In this document: positions 55,501-64,000 of the stretch, piece after piece | Position numbering within the stretch: the first letter of the stretch is position 1 | How the letters are laid out: each line of letters begins with the position of its first letter | Source: Plectrocnemia conspersa | Taxonomy: Eukaryota; Arthropoda; Insecta; Trichoptera; Polycentropodidae | Direction of reading: 5' to 3' | Length of the DNA stretch: 64,000 nucleotides | Assembly: GCA_009617715.1 (NCBI GenBank) | Contig: VTFK01000023.1 | Span: 992,001 to 1,056,000 of the forward strand | Notes under the pieces: generated by a model | Seen by the model: only the letters and a program-made list of their open reading frames with translations | The model's database searches: none | What the model was told of the DNA's origin: nothing | Made by a program: the position numbers and the translations under genes

Positions 55501-56719
55501 ATAGTAGGTTCTCGAGTTACGCGGTATCTACTTACGCGGATTCGTAGTTACGCGGTTAAAAATTTCGAAAATTAAAAATTTGTTTAATATCGATGTTGAT
55601 ATAGATTTGCGCGTAAATTTTTGTTCCTGTTTGATAATGCACCGGGACATCCACCGTGTGATCACGAACATATCAAAATAGCATTTTTGCCCCCCAAATA
55701 CGACCTCTATAATACAACCTATGAATCAAGGTCTAATACAAAGTATTTTTTAAAAAATATTACTTTTAAGGACAACTTTTAGAAATGCCATAAAGGTAAC
55801 TGAAGGGCAAAAGCAATGTTTTGAAAGAACACAATATTTTATGAAGCTGTTAAAAAAAATATTGGTGTTTGGAATGAAATTGCAAAGTCTACCATAAAAA
55901 ACGTTTGGAAGAAGCTTACTCCCTCAATTTTTTTGAAGTTGTTGAAGACCCCATGCAGGAAAAATAACATAATTAATGATCTTGTTGAAATTACAAACCA
56001 ATTAAATTTAAATCTAAATGAAAATGATTTCATTGAATTGTTAGAAAGTCATAGAGTGGAATTAAACAATGAAGATTTAATAGAACTTGAAGAATATAGA
56101 AACAACGGCGGTGATTCGGAGGAGGAAGTCAAAGAAATTAAAGAATTTGAGTACAAAAAATGAAAGAATGCCTTAATTTGATAGACCAAGGAATGGCTGG
56201 TTTAAAAGCACAAGATCCCGACATTGATCGGTTTGAGAAAGCCAATAAAGCAGTTCAGGACGCTATTTCCTTTTATAAAAATATCTATTATGAGAGAAAA
56301 AAAAGATCTAGTGTACAATCTTCACTGGATAAGTACGGTTTCTTATTAGATAAAATAAATCCAACACCTAAAGATATTGAAATGGAATAGTATAGACATT
56401 ATGACATGATATTTTAATGAATATGTATGTATAAATATTATTTTTATGTTTCTCATTTTATTTTGTAAAAAAAGTTAAGATTATAATGTATGTAGACATT
56501 TCACACATAGAAAAAAATTTTATAATGCTTTTATTTTCATTTTAACCTAATGTATACATACAAGAAGACGGCATTTAGTTCTTTTAAGTATCGTTCGGAT
56601 GATTGGGGGAATGTATTAATATTTAATACATATCGGATGAGTATTCCTCTACTTACGCGATTTTCGACTTACGCGAATTTTTCTGGAACGAATTAACCGC
56701 GTAAGTCGAGAACTTACTG
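55501..56719 (+). mobile_element. Tigger/pogo element with both ends, internally deleted
   Basis: The left end starts ATAGTAGGTTCTCGAGTTAC (55501). The right end, read inward from 56719, starts CAGTAAGTTCTCGACTTACG. TA dinucleotides flank it (55499-55500, 56720-56721). Each end carries three copies of a TTACGCG-type motif: GAGTTACGCGG, CTACTTACGCGG and GTAGTTACGCGG at the left, and CTACTTACGCGA, GACTTACGCGA and CGCGTAAGTCGAG at the right. These are likely transposase-binding sites. At 1219 bp the element retains only the 3-prime half of the transposase gene. Confidence 0.85.
55620..56390 (+). pseudogene. Tigger/jerky transposase, C-terminal half
   Basis: From about 55620 the frame reads LFLFDNAPGHPP (second catalytic aspartate), then HIKIAFLPPKYDLYN. 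The block with 'IQPMDQGVIxxFKA' is degraded. GVWNEIAKSTIKNVWKKLTP follows. The frame 55933-56163 has LIELLESHRVELNNEDLIEL, matching the acidic 'ELLESHSEELTNEDLxELE' region. 56160-56390 has AVQDAISFYKNIYYERKKRS, the tail shared with the 41.4-kb relic. The N-terminal DNA-binding and first catalytic motifs are gone. Stops at about 55780-55830 also interrupt it. Confidence 0.8.
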
Positions 56720-56721
56720 TA

Positions 56722-59469
56722 TAGTATAGATATTTTCCGACCAAAATTTCAAGTTAGTTTATCTTAGAATAAGGTTACTAAGCATCTTGCATTAATAATT
56801 GTAATTAAAGTTACTTACAAACAAATAGAGATACTGTATTTTTTATGGTTATTTACTTCTGACTTTTAAGAATATTTTATTAACTGGAAATTAATGTTCC
56901 ATTAGTACAAATTCGGACTAATCTGGACACCAGTTCGTTTTAAAAAGAATGAAAAAATTCCTAAATTCCCTACTTCTAGACCATTAGAAAGCAACATTTC
57001 ATTTAAATAAACTGCTGGTAAAAATAATATTAAAATTCTTAGTTACTTTAACTTATTTTTTATGTAAATTATAAACCTATTAAAAAATATTCACGGAAGC
57101 TTACGACAATTTACTTGTGTACTTCACATATTTTAAAGAAGACTTATTTTTGTGTTTTATTATTATTGTGTTTCAGTACGTGAGATAGTAAAAATAATTT
57201 AATAGTAAAAAAGGGAGGTTAATAATTACAATATTAAATAAATCCTAAATTTCTATTGGATTTAATAACTACTGGTCTAAACTGATAATAACCTACGAGT
57301 TAAATTTAATTTAAATATATACACCGAGACCTCACAACTCTACCGTGAGAAAAGACTTGTCGCAAATATGTGCAAAAATTATAATAAATTAAATAGTCTT
57401 TATGAATTGGCGAACAACGACCGTTACACAAAATGTTTTAATAAGAAAGGTAACAGACAATAACATATCTTTTTCGCACTGGTTTAATCGTTAAGAGTAG
57501 AAATAGAGAAAAAAACACCTCCCATATTACGACCAGCGTATATTATCACTTACAATGCGTGCATTAAACACTTATTCGGAATGCACTTCTATCTTATCTT
57601 TTCATCTGGAACTATTACTAAATTCAAACTAAAAATAAGGTTTGAAATACTTAACACAACTTGAACACCAAAAATATTTACATTATTGAAATAAAATCAT
57701 TAAGAAAAAAAATTAACAACTATGTTTCCAATGAAAACTATTAACGAAGTTGCTCTTAAAACATATATTTGAATAATGGTAAGATTTATTAGAGCGATTT
57801 TTTTCGAATTAAGATACTAAAATACTGATGACGATTTTATTAATATGACGGTAACAATCAAAGACAACTAATAAACTGTTTGGTTCATCAACTGAACTGA
57901 TTAAATGCAAGGTAAATATAGTTGATACAAGAATGATTATAGATGTATCTTAGTATTGTATTAGACTCTGGATGTTGTCACTATAACACATTACATACAC
58001 TTGTGTAACGTCCCTAATCATGTCAATATGTTTTAACTATAAATACGGAATAATTAAATTAATAAAGTATCAGTCGCTAAGGCTACATGATCACACGGTC
58101 GTATTATTCACGGAGCATCCTTACTTCTCCCGCTGTTCAATAGCATTCGTCCATCTGCGCTACAAAACCAATAAAAAAATAGTCAATGAAATGAATTTAA
58201 GATTTACTGACCAACTATCATGTAACTTTAATTTGTTTTGTTTATGTCGAGACCACACAACTCAGTCCTGAGAAAAAAAATTTTGACAAATACCTTTAGT
58301 CTGTGTCTTATCAAATACAAAATAATGATATCATAAAAATTTATGAAAAATATTTTTTTGCTATGATTTTACCGATAAGCAAATAATAGTCTCGTTTTCC
58401 AGGACTTAAAAAAAACCGAGATTTCAAAATAACTAATAAGCTCCCATGATTTAGGAATAGTAATAGTAGGAAGAGATAAATTTATTATTTTAAGCCATTT
58501 TTACGGTCAAATATACACATACACCTAATTTAACATTGATCGATTGAACCCGAGAGAGGGATGGTAAAAAAAATTAACTCTATTTTTAAGACTCCCCTTT
58601 ATAAGGTTAGTGCACATGAATACACATGTGTGAAAAAACCACTTGCCGGTGTATTAGTAAATATTGATCAATATCTAGAAGAACATTTAGATCTCGGTTT
58701 ATTACTTTTTACTATAAAAAAATATATCTAAGACGTTATACTTAAATAAAAATTAATTACCCTTTTAAGCCGACTGACTGATTATTTTTTTAATCATACA
58801 TTTTAGTTAAACAATGCATATGGTGCGACTGTAATTAAAAAGAACACGTAACTGTTAACATTGATTCGTTTTTAAACACGTACTATCTCCAGTATGTGTG
58901 TCATCTTGATCTGTATCAGTACGTTTTGTAATACATAACAATAATTACGAAAACAATTTACGAACTCAACCGCGACCGAATCAGACATGTTCTTCCACTT
59001 TTTTGCGTTAAAAATATTCATCATTTCGGAACATTAATTCAGATAAAAACCATCAAAGGTACAATATAAATAATTGGAAACCGCAAAATGGAAGCATAAA
59101 AATTGTAGTGTGTATATTCAGGACGGGTTGAATTTATTTTGTAAATAAAACGTGATATAGAAGGTGATGCTGAGTTTATGTTTAATTTTTTTTGATAAAA
59201 CTGATTATTTTTCTTTATTTTTTCTGCAACTATCACAGTTAACAATTCGCTTTTATTTTAATTCTAATACATTTCTAAATGTTAGAGTGTGTCGATTCGT
59301 ATAGGTAAGACGAGTTATATTATATGATAGTAAGTATATTTAGAAAATGTACGCGGAGTTATCTTTAGTATAAATTGAATATATTTTTTATAGAAAAAAA
59401 ACAGTATCACAGCGAAATAAATCGGAAATGTTATTTCTACACCGATCTATATAAGTGAAATAAAAGTAT
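56722..59469. other. AT-rich stretch with one pair of similar short segments
   Basis: CGAGACCTCACAACTC...GTGAGAAAAGACTTG (57325-57360) and CGAGACCACACAACTC...CTGAGAAAAAAAATT (58248-58280) are direct repeats about 920 bp apart, each followed by a GACAAATA- or CGCAAATA-like word. They may be remnants of a dispersed repeat. Otherwise nothing was recognised. Confidence 0.35.
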
Positions 59470-59880
59470 TTTCCACCGTCCATCATGCACATTACACAAA
59501 CAAACACATGCAGCCGAGTTCCGCCGCAAACATATTGAAAATTTCCGCATACATTGTGTCCGCGCGCGATATCCGCACATTTGGGAATCGGTGATTTTCG
59601 GCACATGCATATTTCATCGGCGTGTTTCAATATACACGCCGGTACTGGTCCTTTCGTGAGATTTTCCCCGACGATATTTCGTTTTGCGCTTTTTCCATAA
59701 TCGAAAAACCGACAACGGCGTAGTATATGTGCGCATACAAACAAACGTTCGGAATATATTGTATAGATGGGGGGAAATTCCATATGTATTTTGTTATACA
59801 GAATATAGTACAAAAGTGACGACCAGTTGCGACACTGTTCGCTCCAAAAATAAACATCAAACGCCTTCGTAAGCTAAGAG
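59470..59880. other. GC-richer block, candidate regulatory element
   Basis: Three overlapping frames of 62-141 codons on both strands are explained by the higher GC content. The longest (59388-59813, -) is cysteine- and histidine-rich but shows no regular zinc-finger spacing. The DNA is non-repetitive (GTCCGCGCGCGATATCCGC, CCCCGACGATATTTCG). Confidence 0.3.
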
Positions 59881-60104
59881 CAAACGTGTGCAACGTAGTT
59901 GCAGTTACGTTATACTAATAAAAACATTAAATACGTCAAGTCGTTAAAAGTATTTCACAGTTTACACTACTAATTATCATTGGAATAACGAATTATAAAC
60001 ATGGTTAAAAAAAATCAGGTTTCAAATGAGCCGACGAGACATGTTTGTGTGTTGCATATTTGCATAAAAAACTAATAAAATTTAACCCTAACTGTACTAA
60101 AATC

Positions 60105-60384
60105 TTCATTATGAGCTACTTTTATGAGCTGAAGAGAATTTTCAATACCTAATATATAAGACCTCGTTAGTATTTAATTAAAAATCACCATATTAATCCG
60201 TGAGATTAGGAAAACCTAGGTAAACCTAATCCAGAATGGATCAGAATCATAATTATATAATAATCACTAATTCCAAATTCCAAGACAATTAAAATTTAAA
60301 AACACTAAGGTCCATAATCTATATGGAATTCGAGCCCAGATCTTCTAGGTCGATAGTCAGCGACATATACCACTCGTGCTGGTC
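60105..60384 (-). repeat. tRNA-derived SINE, copy 2
   Basis: On the minus strand the head has ACGAGTGGTATATGTCGCTG and a mutated B box, GGGCTCGAATTCC (complement of 60325-60337). The linker ATATAGATTATGGACCTTAG, a body with CTAATCTCACGG, and a tail stem-loop (TGAGCTACTTTTATGAGCTGA region, 60112-60132) match copy 1. Both ends of the family are represented, giving a length of about 280 bp. Confidence 0.7.
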
Positions 60385-60698
60385 AATACAAATTTTTACT
60401 GTGGGGTTCGTAACACATTATAACGATTTTGATTAATTTGGTTTATAAATATATCAAAGCAATTTAATTTAATTCAGAGGTTTACAACATTTACAGTTAT
60501 ATTATATTTTGCACTATTTTTTTATTTGTAAGCATAATAATCTCTTTTACCTAAGACAGGTTCAGTGGACTATCTAAATATTACTTTAAAATATAATTGT
60601 GCAGAAAAAGTAGTGGAACTTTTATGCCTCTGCAAAAAAATATTCACTCCTTTTCGAAATATAATACATAAAAAAAAAAACAAAAAAAACATTAGATA
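60385..60698. other. AT-rich stretch, nothing recognised
   Basis: No repeat, coding relic or RNA gene was recognised. Confidence 0.4.
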
Positions 60699-61088
60699 AT
60701 GTGGGGGACCACACAGATAGGCCCTCGTTTGTGGGGGCATATTCTTGAAACTCGCGCTAATTACTCTGACCAACAGTGACTATTTATCAATAAGGATAAC
60801 CTAGACAATAGTGCGTTCACACAAAAGCACTTGTCATGACTATAACCAAAGAGTTCCCCCATAAATAACACGCAAGGAATATTTATTGGTTACGAAACGG
60901 TCACGGGAAACAATATATCACCGGAAGACAAATAGCACCGTAAAACCACAATATTCATCAATAAAATGTCACTTTCTAAAGGCGTATACTTATTTCATTG
61001 TTCTAAGAAGCAAGTGCAACGATTGGCTGAATGATCGTTGCAGGATTGCGATTGGTGAGCAAGCTTTGCAACTATGAAGCCTTAAGGC
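60699..61088 (+). repeat. LTR-like repeat family, copy C (promoter-like half only)
   Basis: TGTGGGGGACCACACAG and a second TGTGGGGG (60730) are followed by TTCTTGAAACTCGCGCTAAT, shared with B. Then come TACGAAACGGTCACGGGAAA, ACAATATATCACCGGAAGAC, AATGTCACTTTCTAAAGGCG (A has AATGTCGCTTTCAAAAGGCG) and GATTGGCTGAATGATCG with GCGATTGGTGAGCAAGC. It stops just after the TTAAGGC box, where A and B continue into GAGGAGAG. Confidence 0.7.
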
Positions 61089-62299
61089 TTTTGCAGATTG
61101 ATTTTCTCGATATTTTATTTTTACCCGATTTAAGTATTATATTTCCCTAGTTTTTCGACTTCTAACTTAGAACAAACATCGAATTGTATTTTTCCGTGAA
61201 ACACATTTTTTTTTAGATACATAGAAATGTAAGAAGCTCATTTAGATACAGGGCAAAATCCTTGGATTTTTTACAATATTTTATTCTGTTTAACGCTTAT
61301 AATTAATCTTTGATGGTTGAAAATAGAAATGCTTTTAAATACATAATTTACAAACAATGTGATCGTTATTTTTACTGGGCAGCACGAAATTTTAGTTAAA
61401 AACTGATTTTTTATTTTTTTTAAAATAAGCAGTCAATAGAAAAACAATTTAAGTTAAACAGCATTTAAAATTTATATTAGTTAGTTTAAATATCGCATTT
61501 AAATCTTAAATAGTTAAATTGATGGCGTCTGATTTAAAATAAATTTTGTGAATTAAAGATAAAAACGTACTTAAGAATATATTTAACCTAATATATTGAA
61601 TTAATATTAATACAGCATTAAAAGCAGATATATTAACTTTCAAACTCTAATAACCAACAATATAAATTTGTTGAGCGGTAACTTAGAAACTTTTATTTAC
61701 CCATGATATTTTAATGGTTTTATTTGGTACACTCAGAGATATGCCATAAAATTTATAAACGAGTGCGCAATTAATTGGAACACACTGTAGGCTAAAAATC
61801 TTTTTTAGATCACAATCATTATTTATTCATCCAGTCGTAAGCATAAAGACGTTTTATTATCTATTCGTGCTTCCACTTTGTTTAAATTTGGATGAATATT
61901 AAAATATGTTAAAAATATAGAGGAACGTAAAGCATGATTACAAAATTACAATATTATTTTATATAAATCGAAAATTGTCAAAGTTTATTTATTTTATTTA
62001 GTATCTGGAATTATGCGTCACCTTCCTCTATGTTTCATTATTTTCAATTGGTGAAAAATGGCTTTTCGTGCAAAATTAAACAAAAGCTATTATGCTAAGC
62101 GCCATTATCATAAAATGAATGAGAACCCCATAAAATTTGTTGAGCACAATGAATCAATAAAAGTTCTGCTGATAATAATTTTTAGTGTTATTAATATGTA
62201 TGTATATAGCATATGACATTGACGTTCATTTGAACGATTGATACTCTTGAAAACATAAATTATATTTATAGAAATATTTTAATACCTATATGATATTCT
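61089..62299. other. AT-rich stretch, nothing recognised
   Basis: No repeat boundary, coding relic or RNA gene was recognised. Confidence 0.4.
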
Positions 62300-62510
62300 C
62301 AATGAGCTGATTAAGCTCATAATTAAAGAGTTATTAATATATAATATGTACGAACTAGCTCAATTATAATTGATTATCACGATATTCATCCGTGCGATTA
62401 AGAAAACCTAACTTGTGATGATCGATCGGAATTATGATTATATTGTATAATAATCACCAAGCTGAGAAATTGAAAAACACAAAGATCCATAGGGGATTTG
62501 AACCCATGTA
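62300..62510 (-). repeat. tRNA-derived SINE, copy 3 (head truncated)
   Basis: On the minus strand it has a B box (GGGTTCAAATCCCC, complement of 62492-62505), the linker ATGGATCTTTGTG, a CGATCGATCATCA segment also present in copy 1, and the tail stem-loop TGAGCTGATTAAGCTCA (62302-62318). The A-box side is missing. Confidence 0.65.
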
Positions 62511-63139
62511 TTTTTGTTACTCAAATTAAATGTGATAGATACCGAATATATTCCATAAGATACCATAAGTCTAACCTCGTGACATCGCACAATAGATTAT
62601 TATTAAACGCATTAAAAATAGTTTAATTATATAATAGTATTTTTTAACTCACCGACAGACATGACGGGAAAAAACGAATAAAATGTACTCACCTGAAAAA
62701 TAAAATAAACAATTAATAAACAATAAGTATTACACTAATAACAAAAAAATGCCAGTTTAAATTTAATCAATTATGATAAGAAAAAACATATTCAGTTATT
62801 CTATTATTAACAATGGAAATACTAAAAATAAATTATAATACAATAGCATCGAAAACACGTAATATTATACATACAAGTGTCACAAAAAATACTCAATTGC
62901 TCAACTGCCATACATTATATTACACATTTTTTGCCAAAATCAAAATAGCTTTACACAGCTTTAAACAATGATAAGCAGATGGTGTTTCGTTAAATTTACA
63001 CTTGAACTTGTCTATCATCATTTGAAACATGTTCTAGGAGCTTTCACGCATTATGTAATATAGTATATATTATTTTTTTTAAATATGTAGTATTTTATTA
63101 TTTATAACGAACCTTTTTTTTCAAAAACCCAGCATTCTG
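62511..63139. other. AT-rich stretch, nothing recognised
   Basis: No repeat, coding relic or RNA gene was recognised. Confidence 0.4.
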
Positions 63140-63640
63140 TACTCACATCCGCCGCAATAGATCGGCGCCGCTGTGAGTTAACTGACCGAGTTAACCACGC
63201 GTTAACTCGACAAACGCGAGCGTTTCGCCGAACGAAGAAAAATAAACTCAATCAGGCGCGCTATTAAATTTAATTAAGTGTACATTATAACGCTTATCGG
63301 CGGGCGTGAAACGAGACAATTTCGCTCGACGAACATTCGCAAACGAAATACGCCTTTTTCGCCAAGTTACGTTAAATTGTTTGCACAATAACGAATTAAA
63401 TTAGCTGTGTGACAATCGTAAAGCCGGGCGTTTTCAGATTTTAACGGTTAGGCGCCGAGAGTTTAGAGATTTAATCGGCGCGCAGCCTCCCTTCCGCGGC
63501 TAATACCTTTTATCGCGTCCTGGAGAGATTTACTCTCCCCAATTGTCGTGGGACGGCGGGGGGTTCGGGAAAAAATTAAGAGATATATAGATAAAGAGAG
63601 GGCGGAAAAAATAAACACCGATCCTTCATTCGGCCCGTGG
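63140..63640. promoter_or_regulatory. GC-richer block with a GTTAAC cluster, candidate enhancer
   Basis: Three exact GTTAAC palindromes lie within 30 bp (63177-63182, 63190-63195, 63201-63206). Further on are AATTTAATTAAGTG, CGCTTATCGGCGGGCG, GGCTAATACCTTTTATCGCG and an AGAGATTTACTCTC dyad. No repeat signature or coding frame of note was found. The density of distinct palindromic words is more like a cis-regulatory module than decayed transposon sequence. This is inference. Confidence 0.35.
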
Positions 63641-64000
63641 GTTGTTTGATATAAACGCTATGGTTAGTAAAATCTCAATTAATTAAAAACAATTGAAAGT
63701 TGTATAATAATATATGTATAAAAACTTGAAATCTTAACAATTGAATACATAATTCAAATTTATTATTGATTTGAAAATATAGTATAAATGTTTTTTTGTG
63801 TATTAATAACAGCAATGGTTGCAGCTCGTCTAAAATAACTAAGCTCTTTAAAACCATCGTTTCTGATCATCTAAATACATCTACCTCATCAGCATAATTC
63901 TGCATTAGAGATTATTTTTTCAAATGATCCATATCTCCAATATACAAGTAATAAAAAATGAGCTCGAAATGTGTTTATTATTTATTACCTTAAATTTTGA
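63641..64000. other. AT-rich stretch to window end, nothing recognised
   Basis: The 60-codon minus-strand frame at 63675-63857 is hydrophobic, low-complexity and unrecognised. Confidence 0.4.

Noticed and set aside
59388..59813. 141-codon cysteine/histidine-rich minus-strand frame as a zinc-finger protein
   Set aside because: Cysteine and histidine spacing is irregular, and it overlaps frames of 88 and 62 codons. No family match.
1..64000. Bacterial-type features (operons, CRISPR, IS elements, riboswitches)
   Set aside because: No long coding frames, no operon spacing and no spacer-repeat arrays. All recognised elements are eukaryotic transposons.

Overview
The window is AT-rich eukaryotic DNA, most likely from an insect or another arthropod. 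It carries relics of Tigger/pogo, hAT, piggyBac and mariner-type DNA transposons, RTE- and CR1/jockey-like LINEs, tRNA-derived SINEs and MITEs. The order cannot be told from sequence alone. I see no rRNA, no complete tRNA gene, no CRISPR array and no bacterial gene arrangement. No host protein-coding gene can be supported. The best readings are a long intron or a gene desert. Two short open frames with signal-peptide character (8292-8399 and 54845-54913, both +) are the only candidates for host first exons, and both are weak.

Layout. 1-10 kb: a Tigger C-terminal relic, a TA-flanked MITE (3835-4043), a SINE, a young hAT MITE with a perfect 8-bp target duplication (6393-6554), and GC-richer blocks. 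10-16 kb: a piggyBac relic with recognisable ends (about 10092-12351), a mariner-end fragment, and a hAT relic (14747-15777). 18-29 kb: scattered repeat fragments, including three copies of a family with a Helitron-like repeated peptide (20.5, 27.6 and 28.4 kb), and a GC-rich foldback element (28803-29216). 29.7 kb: a hidden degenerate array with a period of about 15 bp. 32-34 kb: a Tigger relic beside a CR1/jockey-like LINE. 40.7-41.7 kb: an internally deleted Tigger element with intact ends. 46-51.6 kb: three LINE reverse transcriptase relics, one of them (RTE-like) split by a 570-bp insertion. 53-61 kb: more copies of that inserted family, and a third Tigger element with ends (55501-56719). 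60-62.5 kb: two further SINE copies.

Between the repeats, about 18 GC-richer blocks of 0.3-0.7 kb recur every 2-5 kb. They are the only non-repetitive-looking sequence and the best candidates for host cis-regulatory elements or unannotated exons. The genes here do not work together: every recognisable coding sequence is a transposon remnant with stops, frameshifts or internal deletions. The window records successive insertions, some nested, around presumed regulatory islands.
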